A stretch of 64,000 nucleotides of DNA from Leptoclinus maculatus. Lineage: Eukaryota; Chordata; Actinopteri; Perciformes; Stichaeidae. Position numbers and translations under genes: made by a program. The stretch lies in assembly GCA_032191485.1 (NCBI GenBank), contig JAVDOI010000001.1, positions 32,887,885 to 32,951,884 on the forward strand, read 5' to 3'. Of the stretch, positions 49,060-61,475 are shown in pieces (positions within the stretch are counted from its first letter, which is position 1; every line of letters starts with the position of its first letter). The notes under the pieces are model-generated. The model was not told the DNA's origin, did not search any database, and worked only from the letters and a program-made list of their open reading frames with translations.

Positions 49060-52000
49060 TCTGCTGAGAAGTATTGATTCCATGTCCAGATGTTTTTATT
49101 CAGTTAATGTATTTATTAAAACACAAGCACACAGGAAACAATGATGATATGTTGAAGAACAATATATTTTTTCTCAATAATCATGTTTTCGAGGAAAATA
49201 CTTTAATTGTCTGCATACATTTGCACAGATACCATTTTCCGTGCATATAATACAACTGGTTTATTTGCGGCTCTGCACACCCACACAGGTGTTTTCAATT
49301 ACACCGGCTTATTATTGCGTTAGTCAGGTAAATGTTTGAGTACACTGTATATGCATGGTGATCTGTTGGCCCAAGTTAAGTTTACTGTGGCACCAAGATG
49401 GCATAGTATTGAGTGAATTAGACATGGCAACAAAGTGACAATCAATATTATTGAATAGATTTAAAGTTAGAATAGCAGTGGGAATGTGTTGAATTCAGTA
49501 ACATGTAACAAGTAATGTGCTCAAATGTGAGTTGATATCATTCATTTTATTTAGTGAATCCAACTTAATTTAACCCAGATAATTAATAAATATCAATACA
49601 TTTTACCTAAATATTCAGTAAATATAAATCAATTCTACCCAAATATTCAGTAAATGTAAATCAATTTTACCCAAATATTCAGTAAAGAAAATATAAATCA
49701 ATTTCACCCAAATATTCAGTAAATGTAAATATTTCAGTCTCAATAACTCATCATTTGGCGAGCTGTTACTAAATACAACACATTTTAACTGTTGCTTTTA
49801 TTATCATTTACATAATTGTTTTGTTTATTTTTTCAACACTTTTTACTCAAAGTTGTTGTACTTAAAATCTAATCAATTATATTACGTGTCACTTTGTTGC
49901 CATCATTTTTTTTTGAAGTAACCATCTTTTAGAGTTTCTAGAGTGTATAGGCTACACTTCAGTTAAGTCCCCTTTTCCAGTGAAATAGAAAGCTGTTAGT
50001 TACTTACATGCCAGTGACGTTACATGAATGGTGACTCTTTAAACGCTGCCATGACACCGTTTATCACTCAGCACTTCATTTTATTTCTGGTGATCATTTT
50101 AGACCGCATCATTGTATCGTCCCTCGCCACTATAAGCAGCTTTTGCTCCCATATGTTTAGTACACGAAGAGCCTCATACGTTTCAAAAGACCATCAAGTA
50201 GAATGCCATAGTTTCTTTTGGCAAATTCAATAATATGTTTAAATAAATGTAATGTCAAGGTCTGTGAATGCTTTGAATAGTGATACCATAATGTATTTTA
50301 GTTTGAATGTGTAATTGTTGATATGTTACATTTGGTTATTGATGATTTGTGTTTTTGTATTGTTTTGAAACATTGTATGTATGATATGACTATAAATGGT
50401 TGATATTTTATTTTCTTATTTGTTTTGTGATAATACAATTATTGTATTTATGCATGTAACCAGGCACCATTGGAAATGAGACCTTGGCCTCAATGGGTGA
50501 GTTTAACTGAAAAATGTAACTAACAATTATTTTTTTAATTCCCTGGAAATTACCTGATGTAACCATGTATGAACTAATAGCCTAAATCCTGGAAATTGGC
50601 TATAAGTAAAAGCACCTGTGAAGGTGGACCATGGGGCTTTCCAGAATGTCAATGAAGCTGGTAAATATCCACATCCTCATACTGAACACACATAAACCCA
50701 AATTAGAAGTGTTCAATATCAATATCAATCAAAGATTGAATGTAGCCCATTTTTAAAAGAGTTATTCTTAAAAGAGTTTCCTCCACCATATGCATGTGTA
50801 CTGCAACGCAAAGCAGTTTACAGTAAAGTTTAGGCCTAAAAGTTGTATCGTATAGTATTATATCATGCATCCATGCAGGGTAAAATCCCATAACTCCATG
50901 TGACAGAATGTTCATACTGAAAGGAAATACAAGCTCTTGTTTAATTTAAATTCCACCCAATTTTGAATATGTTTCCTTCCACTGCTTTGCCCATTTTTCT
51001 GTCTGAAACAGAACATTAAAACCATGCATGTCTGCATGTGGTAGTAACCTTTATCATCCACCTCATGGCCTTGTAGATTCCTCCTTTGGGATTGAACTTG
51101 TGGAGGCAAAAGCCCCGAATCTCAAGATGTACTTTGGATGTTGTCGTCGTTCCTATCATCCCCATACAACCATTACTCCACCTGTCAGACACATCTGGAT
51201 ATAATCTACTGATCCACATGTCAAACTCTTCTCTGCACATTAGCAGACACATCTGTAGTTTGAGGGGCAGATTAAAGTCAGACCCGATACATCCTTTAAT
51301 TCAATTTAACACGTTTTAAGTTTTATGCTACAGAAAACAGACTTTAAGGAAGTTAATTTAGCCTCAGACCTTATTGCCTAATATTAAAGGATATTTCCAA
51401 AAGAAACAACTTCAAATTTTAGCAAACTGTTTTCAACGAAATAAACAAAATTCAAGGAAAACTTAAACATGCTTTATGCAAATGAGCACTACAGGTTTGT
51501 AACTACTCCAATAGCCTTCATCAATGTATAATTGGTATTCACTGAGCATTATGCGCCTCAAAAACCTTGTAGTTATTTTCTGAAATATTTTACCAGTGTA
51601 CTCTATATATATACTCTACATAAAAAGGAAACAACATAGCCTAATAGGGCTACAAGTTTTACAAATCTGTAGACACCTGCCAGTCAGTCTGCAATGAACC
51701 ATACAGTTCATTCCACAGAAATCGACAGGCCTGTTTAAGTGTATTTTTAAGTAACTTCATATTGTTGAAAATGTTACTTGTAGAAATGCCCCAAAGTAAA
51801 ACTAAAAGCAAATATGAAGTCACTTTTCAAAGGAGGCTACCGTACTGAATCATGGGAAAACATGGTGTCCGACCAAAGAGTGCACTTGCTCAACGGGAAC
51901 ATACTAGTTACCTAAGTTCATCTTTCTTGTTTTAGTTATTTACATTTTTATCTAAAAATAAATAAATAACGTGTTTCACAGGGAACAACTTCATGTAGGT

Positions 52001-52090
52001 TTGTTACATTAAAGCCATACATCGAGTCCAGCTAGTGGCGTCTGCGTACCCTTTACTTTATTCTCCACTAGTGACCCATCTCCTCTCTTG
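49060..52090. other. Intergenic stretch between thap11 and gfod2
   Basis: No exon recognised. It contains a 32-base tandem repeat at 49600-49730. A likely retroelement tail is at about 50455-50500 (GTAACCAGGCACCATTGGAA then ATGAGACC and CTCAATGGG). Confidence 0.45.
49600..49730. repeat. Minisatellite, four copies of a 32-base unit
   Basis: Units follow ATTTTACCCAAATATTCAGT plus AAATGTAAATCA, with copy lengths about 32, 32, 37 and 30 and a few substitutions. Confidence 0.9.
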
Positions 52091-52099
52091 TAGTGTCCC

Positions 52100-53444
52100 T
52101 GTCCCTCCACACGGTCCTGCCGTTGCTACTGAAGTTACCATTAGCAACTGGGCAGCGCGCGACTGAACAGCTTCAACGGCTGTTGGTGTTGTCCTGGTAA
52201 ACACAGTAGGTAGCTTACGTTACATTTCACTATGGCGGGTTTTATATACCAAGTCTGAATACCGTTAGATGGATTTACTTTAGATATGAACTCTGTAAAG
52301 TATCTTCATGTATCGGGAGCTGTTGGCCCGGCTAGCTGAACGTGCTAGCTAGTGTTATCAGTAGTCTAACTAGCTTAGTGTGTGTGAACCATAGCTACCC
52401 GGAGCATTATTCGCCTATATTAGTGACATTTGTGGCCACTTTCCGCTAGTTTTGTGGTATCGTAACAAATATGGCGAATACCCAACTGACTATTGATCCC
52501 TGTAGCGATGATTTCTTCCGGCATGGCTTTGTTATCTGACCAGCCGACAGCAGCACAGCGCGGCTAGGTTACTCTCAGTGGTGTCCGTGTATCAGAGAGT
52601 GAAGCCTGGGTTAATGTATGTTTGTTTGTCCACGCTGTTTGCGCCCTGAGGTGATGCAATGTGTAAAAAGCGAGATCTTATATTTCATGGCTACAGGTAC
52701 TGTCGGCTACTACCAGCTACTGCCCCACCCTCCTACTCTAAGGTGGGTCATACTGTGGGCAGGTGCCCCACCACACAAGTCCATTAACAGCAATTAATAT
52801 GGAGGAATGAGATCCACAACAGTTGAAGGTCCATAACAGATGGCCTGTCTAAGGGCAAAGGTACAGACATACACTGCATTTGAGGTAGAGTTCTCCAGAG
52901 CTAGAGGTGACGTTGACTTTCGGTGGGTGTGGAACATCTGAGGAATGGCATGTTAACTATGTAGCAGGACACGTGTAAGTAGAGAGATTACTGATAAGAA
53001 ACACTGGTCTAGACCTCCATCGGATGTGTTGGTCCTGTTTGTTGATACAGTCACTAGAGATAGGATAGATGTCGTCCTGTGAGACACGTTATTGTCTGTG
53101 GTTTGGTTTATCGTAACATTTTGATCTAGATTAAATGTCTTACGGTCTGCTCTTGAATCCTGCATTACAGTAAAGTGATTTTCTGAACTTACTTAAGTTG
53201 AAGCTGAATGAACATTGAATGTATTTACATGCATGTTCATTATTTCTCACCTTAAGTTTAACTATTGTGTGGAAAAAAACATACAATTACAACAAAAAAG
53301 TGTGATACTCAATGTCACATAGTATCATTGGTCTCTTCTTGTATTTTCTACAGGTACAGTAAGCTCTCCTGGACTTTTAGGCTCTTGGGATATCGGTGAG
53401 GCTCGCCATGGTTAACACGTAAGGTCGCAGTGAGTGGCGCTGCC
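52100..53444 (+). promoter_or_regulatory. Probable gfod2 promoter and 5' UTR region
   Basis: GC-rich patches lie at about 52100-52210 and 52540-52660. A possible donor (CTG/GTAAAC, 52197-52198) and a clear acceptor (TTTTCTACAG, ending 53353) suggest a non-coding first exon spliced to an exon that starts at 53354 and holds the ATG. The pairing of these sites is inference. Confidence 0.4.
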
Positions 53445-56400
53445 ATGTTGCCAGGAGTCGGTGTGTTTGGCACGGGCAGCACAGCCCGAGTGCTCGTCCC
53501 GTTGTTGAAAGCTGAAGGCTTTGAGGTTCATGCACTCTGGGGGCGAAGCGAAGAGGAAGCGTGCTGCTTGGCAAAGGAGCTCGGCATCCCCTTTCACACC
53601 AGCCGATCTGATGACGTCCTGCTGCACCAAGATGTCGACCTCGTTTGCATCTCTATACCGCCCTCAATGACGAGACAGATCGCTGTCAAAGCACTGGGTA
53701 AGAGGTCATAAACACACATTCACTTTGACTAAAATGTAGATTTGTTTTTTACTTTTGTCATGCTGTCCTGTCCAAAACTCTTGGGCAAATTTAAAGTGTA
53801 TAACTTGAACTTTTACCCTAAACATTTGTGCTAAGAGTGGGGTGACTGTGGCCAAGTGGATAGCAGGGCCGCCCTTCTAGCTCCACTAGTCGCATGTTGA
53901 TGTGTCCTTGAGCAAGACACTTAACCCCAAAATTGCTCCCGTAACCGTGCCTACGGTGTAGAATTGTGATAGAATCTGAATTGTAAGTCGCTTTGGATAA
54001 AAGCGTCTGCTAAATGACTGTAATGTAATGTAATGCTAAGCCTACATACATTCACTCTATCATAATTCATAAAAACCTGCAGCATTGCAATTCATTAATT
54101 AATTAATTTACATATAAGAATTCAGAATTTTTGTGTTCATGATGACACTCGGATAAGATCAGTTTTCTTCCAAAATGCCAAGTCTTACATTCCAGTTTCC
54201 ACTGTTTCCTATATTACCAGTTACATGCCCAGCTGTGATCACACCCAGTTGGGCGTGGCAGGTTAGATCTGCAATAGATATGAACTTTTTGACTGCAATG
54301 ACAGTACTCCCCAAAGGATGCATATACTGAAAATGTAAGACATCTCTCTGGGTTCATCCTTGAGAAGTGATTAATGGTGATTATACCCGTAATCTCAGGG
54401 AACGTAGCAATTTGAGAGGGAAAGAAATAAAACAAACCTTACCGACAGAAACGTGAAGTGAAAGCCCTCACATTTCACATTTGCTGGCAGCACATTGAAG
54501 CAAACATAACCAACACATTGTCTTATCAGAGGAGAGTTGATCTATAAAGTTAACTTACTGTATCTGATGGAATTCCTGAGTGTTGACCTCAGCTTCCTGT
54601 TTTAGTTGCAACTTCCTGAGTGTGTCCCCGCCAAAGGACTTGTCCACGGCAATACTTCCAAAGGGAACTCGTATATGAAAGCTATACACACCTTCTGTGC
54701 TATCACAGAGCACTGAGACACTAAGTCTGCGCTATATCTTCAAATCATAGTTGATATACACTCAGGTGCCATTTTAATACGGGTACACCCAGCTACAACA
54801 AATACAGTCTAATACAACAGTTTGGCAAAAGAATCCTACCTTTTTTACTGAAACTATTTAATCGAGGCATTGAATCAAGTTGATGGCTTTATTGTGGAGG
54901 TTGCAAGTTGGTTTGTGATGCAGTTGAATTATATTGAGAGCTGTTTGTATAACTTTGTCTGCCCTGATTGATATAAATGGAGGTAGGAACTTACTGAATG
55001 TGAAACCTAAATTGCAAATGTTTATGATACATTTTGTTTAGCAAGAGAATCTTCACAAATGAACACCATTTTTAAAGCATAAATGCACTTGCAAGTAAAA
55101 AGACAACATTAGGATATAAACAAACTGCACCACGGTCGCACAACTTCACTACCGCTAAGCTTCCAAATTGAGATTTCCAAACTGGATTTTGCTCGCCTAC
55201 AAACGCCTTTCCTGAGTGACGTCTAGCGTAAATCTAAAGTTTAAAAATTCGCAAAAGCGTGAGTACAAACACAACAAGGCTGTAAAGGCGGACTAGTGAG
55301 GAGATGAGTTTCTGTGTTTGGTGTGATGACGTGTGATGTCCTACACGACGTCTGTCGTCTCATTTGTTAGAAACTGCCTTTTTTAAGACGCGTAAAAGCT
55401 CCAAAATGCAGTGTGTTAGTTTATGTTCTCGAACAAAATGTGAACATTTCTTTATCTTTTGTTAATCGCAGACATTATTTTACAGAGGTGCAAACTCGTC
55501 ACCTTTCCGCGAAATTCGCCGTTTTTGATCCAAAATAGGTCATTTGTGTGATTCGTGTAGATCTGCAATAAAAATATTTGGGGGGGTGGTCCTCCAAGTA
55601 ATCTGCGAACGCAAGCTGTCATGAATCTAATATTTTTTTCAAGCTTGTTCGTTTGGCCAACCCATGTCATCATGACACGCAAGCTTTTTATTTCGAGTCT
55701 TCGGGTCTGTTCGAAATGGAAGGTAGCTGCCTCGATGCCGTAATAGACAGGTGTATTACAAGACATGTCTTTCGGGTGAAGGCATTTTCAAAAACCGTTG
55801 GTTTCGAGGGGCCTTTTTAAGATGGCATTTACGGTAACGTGTGGCATTGGTACGCTGCAAGAACGTTAGGCTATCTAACGTAGGCTAACGTGCTAATGTT
55901 AGACAGTTGGCGGACAGACGCCTCGCAAATCACATCAACCATTATTGCTGGTTACAATAACGGTGTTATCGGATAGTACAGTGTCTATTTCTCGGTAGCT
56001 TTTGAAAAATCTAAGCGAGAAAACGCCGAAAAATGTACATTTACATAAAAGACAAGGCCGTCAGCTGAGTATATAAACCCAATACAGTAGCTTAAATTAC
56101 CATTAAATTGGCAGCTTGCACATTGACAGCACCCTGAGGGTTTCTACATTTTCCCATTATAATTTTATGAGTTAAATCGCAGAGACTATAACATCAGCTA
56201 GATAACTAGCTATCATTTAATGCAAATTGAACATTTCAATCGTTATGGTTATTAAAAGTGTCCTTAGCTAGCTAATAAGCTAGCATAGCAACCAGGAAAC
56301 ACAACTTTAGCTGCAATTTAAATTTAATTTATCAAAATCAGCTCACCAATAAAAAGCAGTCTTGGTTTTTTTTTATTTTTCCAATAAACAGAAGTACTAA

Positions 56401-57749
56401 AAAAATAGAACTGGCTTCATTTCTCATTTCCCTTTCCCTTGTTCGGAAAAGGATCAAAGACAAGTTAAAGGGGTTGTGAAAGTTGAAAAACAATAGCCGC
56501 ATCTTATTTGTGTTTTACTGGAATAACATTGAAGCATATATATATGTATATATATATTTAAATATTTAAAAATATATATTCCCAGAGGAGCATGCCCCGG
56601 ACCCCCCGAGGGGGTTCGGATCCTTGTCACCTTTTTCATCCCTGATGAGTTTGCACCCCTGATTTTAAGCATCTAACCAAAGAAACATTAAAAAAAAAAA
56701 ACATCATCTTCGAGACAAGGGAACCGAAAGTGCAAACATGCTATAACTCATTTCTGGGTTTTAGGACCTTTTACTACATGTAGCACTCTATTAAATTCAG
56801 TGCTATCTGAATAATGATAACCCCGTCCTTTCCCTCTCTCTTTGCAGGTATTGGTAAGAATGTTGTGTGTGAGAAAGCTGCAACTGCTGTGGATTCATTC
56901 AAGATGGTGACTGCAGCCAGATACTATCCACAGCTGCTCAGCATTATGGGTAATACCGTGCGCTTCCTGCCAGCTTTTGTGGCGATGCGCCAGCTGCTGG
57001 TGGAGGGATACGTTGGAGAAATGCAGGTGTGTGATGTCCGAGTCTATGGCCCCAGCCTCCTGGACCAGTCCTACGGCTGGACGTGTGAGGAGCTGATGGG
57101 AGGAGGCGGCCTACACACCGTCGGCTCGTCCGTCATCGACCTTTTAAGTTACTTAACCGGTGCTCGAGCCCATCGTGTCCACGGCCTTCTGCGGACCTTT
57201 GTCCAACAAAACGGTTTGATCCGAGGCATCCGCCGCGTCACCAGCGATGATTTCTGCTTCTTCCAAATGTTGATGGGTGGAACCGGGTCCAGCTCCGGTG
57301 GTGTGTGTTGCACCGTGACCCTAAACTTCAACATGCCGGGGTCATTTGTGCACGAGGTCATGGTAGTCGGATCCACCGGGAGACTGGTTGCCAGGGGGGC
57401 GGAGCTGTACGGTCAACGCAATGGGAGTAAAGGTGAGGAACTGTTGCTCGGCGACAGTGGGTGGGTGGGACCAGAGGTGAAAGAGATGCCCCTGCCTCAC
57501 CTGCGGGGGCTGAGCTCCATGGTTAAGGCACTGAGACAGTCTTTTCAGGCTCACGAGGAGCGCAGGTCGTGGGCACGAGGACCGGTGGCCATGGCACCAA
57601 CGTTCGAGGACGGTCTCTACGTGCAGACGGTGGTGGAGGCGGTGAAGCGGTCCAGCTGTAGTGGAGAGTGGGAGTGTGTTGAGATCATGAGTCAGGAGCC
57701 AGATCCCAATCACAACCTGTGTGAGGCTCTGCAGAGAAATAAGAACTAA
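53445..57749 (+). CDS. gfod2: Glucose-fructose oxidoreductase domain-containing protein 2 (two coding exons)
   Basis: GFOD2 belongs to the Gfo/Idh/MocA oxidoreductase fold. It is a secreted or extracellular-matrix protein in mammals, with no firmly established substrate. The exons are 53445-53697 (84 codons plus one base, donor GTAAGAG) and 56848-57749 (acceptor TTTGCAG, stop TAA). They join in phase 1 to give 384 residues; human is 385. The N-terminal nucleotide-binding motif GVGVFGTGSTARVL is intact, and the family EK pair is at 93-94 (VVCEKAATA). Other landmarks are RYYPQLLSIMGN, SYGWTCEELMGGGGLHT, RVTSDDFCFFQMLMGG, LNFNMPGSFVHEVMVVGS and the end NLCEALQRNKN. The ATG at 53445 lacks the Met-Lys that precedes MLPGVGV in human. 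GFOD1 is the alternative, but MLPGVGVFGTGST and the thap11/nrn1l neighbours fit GFOD2. Confidence 0.96.
53836..54036 (+). repeat. tRNA-derived SINE (V-SINE/L2-tailed type) in gfod2 intron
   Basis: The head carries a pol III A-box-like TGGCCAAGTGG. The body has TCCTTGAGCAAGACACTTAA CCCC and the tail TAAGTCGCTTTGGATAAAAG CGTCTGCTAAATGAC, followed by a short TGTAA/TAATG repeat. This is the standard order of an abundant fish SINE group. The B box is degenerate. Confidence 0.8.
55483..56661. mobile_element. Non-autonomous DNA transposon with 6-bp target duplication (gfod2 intron)
   Basis: The left end is CAGAGGTGCAAACTCGTCA; the right end read in reverse is CAGGGGTGCAAACTCATCA, 17 of 19 bases identical. 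ATTTTA flanks both ends (55477-55482 and 56662-56667). Internal sequence shows no intact transposase frame. The superfamily is not assigned. Confidence 0.8.
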
Positions 57750-60530
57750 ATATTATATTATTGAGTATTTATACACCCAGTGCAACTTATACATGTCTGA
57801 CAAAACTGGGCTCTGAATGTTTTTCCTTTAATTACCCATGACTACTTTTTGAATTTTTACATTCTGTCACATAATGAGCAGAATACTTTAATTTAGAAAA
57901 CATGACTGTGTAGTGAATGTTTGTACCCTCGCAGTTATGGTTTGTTTGTACACTAAGTTTGTTGCCACAGCTCCATTATTCTGATTCCCGACAAAAAAAA
58001 CTATTTAAATAGCTACCTGTTTCCGTTCACACGTTTGTTACCTTTGCCGTGCCAAACACTTCAACACAGTTGTTATTCTCACTGAAGCTAGAAGTCATGG
58101 AGTCATGGCTGCACATTTCCTGCTAAATGAGGTTGATAAATGTCACCTGTCAGAAAGGCACCACACCCATGTCAAATATTGGCCCAAGAGCTAAATTCCA
58201 TGGGAGTCAAAAAACAACCTTTCAATGGATGTCTGACCCTGTTCCTCACTTTAATGATCATATCTTGATACATTTCTGTATTTTAAGAAACATTCAGGTT
58301 GTTGTGTTTTACTGATAATCAGAGATAGATCTAATAAGCTTATACTTCATATTTGTAATTAAACAAGAGCACAGCTCTTCCTGAGGAAGCCACAACATAT
58401 TTCCTCTTTAAAAGGTTTTTATTCATATTTTATAAAGTCATCAGACCATCAGTAGTTAAAGTGTTTGCCAGAGTTTACAATTACACCAATAAATGGTTGA
58501 ATGGGCATCAGCACAATCAAAACAACGTTAAGTTGGTGCACAGGCATATACTTTCCTCCAAGTGCCCAATTTTGGGCCATGACCAATTGTTGAGCCAAGC
58601 CATTCATTTAGTAATGTTTGGTAATGTGGCTCAGTGAAAGGCAACTGTGAGTGTGCAACCAAGAAAACATTAGAATTTCTGTTGTATGTAACATTTAGAT
58701 TGAACATGAATAGCACCTTATTCTGAAAGGAAGTGTTTACCTCTGAAATGAATGTGAATATCAGAGCATGAGGATGATTTGACTAACAAAACAGAATTCA
58801 AATGATGTTACATTGGAGCTCAGCCTCTTTAAACTTGAGAATAATGGAGCTGTGCAGAGTTTTGTTTTATTTTTGTATGTTTGTAATGGTTGATAATAAG
58901 CATCCAGTCAAAGATTGCAAGAGGGGCTTATAGGTGTTTATGTTATGACATAACACGGCATACATAAGATACCAGGGATTGAGTAAAATAAGCTATGTAG
59001 AAAACTGAATAATAAAAAGTCTAGTTTGTAGCATTGCCCCTCAAAATACCCAATTCTTAAAGTGATACCTAATCTTAAGTCTTTATTTTGGCTGGAAAGA
59101 TATTTCCTTCTTCACAGACAGAACAGCTATCAGTGAGCTGGAAGTGTTGCCTGCTGCAGTACTACAGTAATGACTTGTTTTCATCGTGGAAAAGGGATCT
59201 AAACTTCTACCATATGTTCAATCATTTCATCAAAATGTACTACTTCCAGATATATACACACTACTGTAATGAGGGTGACGCAGTGTTTTTATAATATAAA
59301 ACGTTGGCTGGATTAAATGGAACATACAGGACAAAGGTGAAGTGGATTATGCCTCAGTGAAAGGGATTCATAGGAATGTTTGGTACCTGTTTTCCACTGT
59401 GTGAAAAGTCCCCAATGGTAAATTATTTAACCCTTGAAACTGACTGTGAAGAAGGAAACTAGCATCTTTTTAAAGCCACCTGTCAAGTTTACACATGGAT
59501 GATTGATGCTCGGATTATAGATTTTAAGGTGGAGTATCGCATTAAACAGAAACAGGCCTGTTCTAGAAATGACAGATTAGTGACCTTTTATTGTTAAACT
59601 GTCGAAAGTTTTAGATGCAAACCCTGAGAGTATTTGACAACTAAATTTAGCTTAAAAGGTTTGTTTACATGTGCTATCCATTGAAGTAATTTAATGTTTT
59701 TATAATTAGATTTCGTTTCATGCGATCTATGCATTTAAAGTTATTACAGGAGACTCGATCCCCCCCCCCCCCCCCCATACACCATTCATCCTGAAACCTT
59801 ACTGATCTTTTCGTTGAGTAGAACCACTGGACTAACTGGCTCAGACCAAGAGAAAGAAGTGTGTTTACGTTGTTGTTGTTGTCACTCACTGCATCTCAGC
59901 ACTGCTGAATATCCTGAATAATATTGGGCCTCAGTGCTCCTACTGCTGAGTCAGGAGGTAAAGACAGAAACCGTGTGTTACTTTGATTTGATTGGTCTGT
60001 TCCCTTCTTAGGATGCATACACTTTACACGCTTACCTCACGCTATCCCAACAGTGCTTTACAAAAACAATGAATCAAGTTTACATTCAGTGTCTTTATGA
60101 AACACTTCACATTTGTCTGCAGGATGTTTCCTTAACCCACCACTATTAAAATGCATTCCAACTAAGTTTTCACCTTCTTGTTGCTCTTGTTTTGTTTGCA
60201 CTGATAACTGATAAAATGCCACATATTTAATATGCAGTGTGGTGCTCGCACCGGCCGTCTTACTGCAAAAATGAATTTACCATGTCTGTATAAGGAAGAC
60301 TTTTTGTATTTATTCATGTCTTGGTGTGGAATACGTTTCCCATCCTTTATTCTGTTCAGTGTGTGTGTTTTCAGCCTGTGAATTTCGGTTGTAATATTTA
60401 TCTTGTTTAGAGTTAGTGTTTTAATTGATAATGTGGCTTTTTGAGCACAATGTGTTGCATTTAAGTTGGGAAACTGTACTGTTCATCTACCTGACAGATA
60501 TTTCCTTAAATAAATACAGTTGTAATTATT
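57750..60530 (+). other. Probable long gfod2 3' UTR and downstream DNA
   Basis: No other gene is recognised. AATAAA at 60509-60514 is a candidate poly(A) signal that would give a 3' UTR of about 2.8 kb; earlier AATAAA words, for example near 58489, are alternatives. A C-run of about 16 lies at 59760-59776. Confidence 0.35.
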
Positions 60531-61475
60531 TAGTGTTGTTCAAACTTCAGTTTATTAACTTTGTAAAGACAAATATGGCCTCTACCTGCCAAGACTTTGT
60601 GTATCGAAACCATAGAACATAGTTGTTTTTAGCATAATCTAACATTTTGGCTCAGGTGAGTTGTGTCAGTGTTCTAGACTGAGCTAGCAGCATGCTCATC
60701 TTTACCTATAATCAGCCTCAATAATCACTTTCAAACATATTTACTGCGTATTTAAATATGTTACATTATGCCTCGTCCCTCATCTCCATAGAGCTGTCGT
60801 TTCTCCATGGGAGCATTATGCTGCAGTCGTGGGAATTACAGGATCTGATTGCTGCATATATTACATTCAAAATATATATTCTAATAGCTGTTTTGTAAAT
60901 TTTTTAATAGCAGTACACGTTTGTATTTCAATGGAACAAGTGAAACGTTACACGTGCCACGTTACTGGTTTTAGTTTATAGTTGCACATGTCATAATACA
61001 TGAGCAGGCATTGCCTGAATTACAGTACAATACTGCTGTGTGGTACATATGGTTCCATATTTATAATCAAATGTATCTATTAGAAATACATTTTTTTACC
61101 AAATGTGCAACAGACAAAGTAACTTACGCTTCGACATTCAATTTCTGAAAAGGGACTATTTTATTTTCATTACAAATCATCTCATATTGGAAATGGATGT
61201 ATGGATGTATGAGGAAAAGGGCGGAAGTTGTTCGTAAACGTTTCTTTTATGACAAGTTCTGCCCCACCACGGAGATGACGTCTGGCGGCAGCAATGCATT
61301 GTGGGTCAAAGTTTAGCAACGAATAAACCGAATAAACTCAAAGCTAACGCCACTGATTCTTACTGTTGTCAGATTATTTTGTAACTACTGAGCAGTGGAG
61401 ATTACATTATCTCTAATTTTCACCGATACGATGCTTAATATGAGCTAGTAGTTCTTATCTGTACCACTAGGGTTG
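60531..61475. other. Intergenic DNA and upstream region of the BED-finger gene
   Basis: Mostly AT-rich. It becomes richer in CpG from about 61205. The element at 61293-61305 reads CCCACAATGCATT on the minus strand, which matches the core of the ZNF143/THAP11 element without its ACTACA part. Confidence 0.4.
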
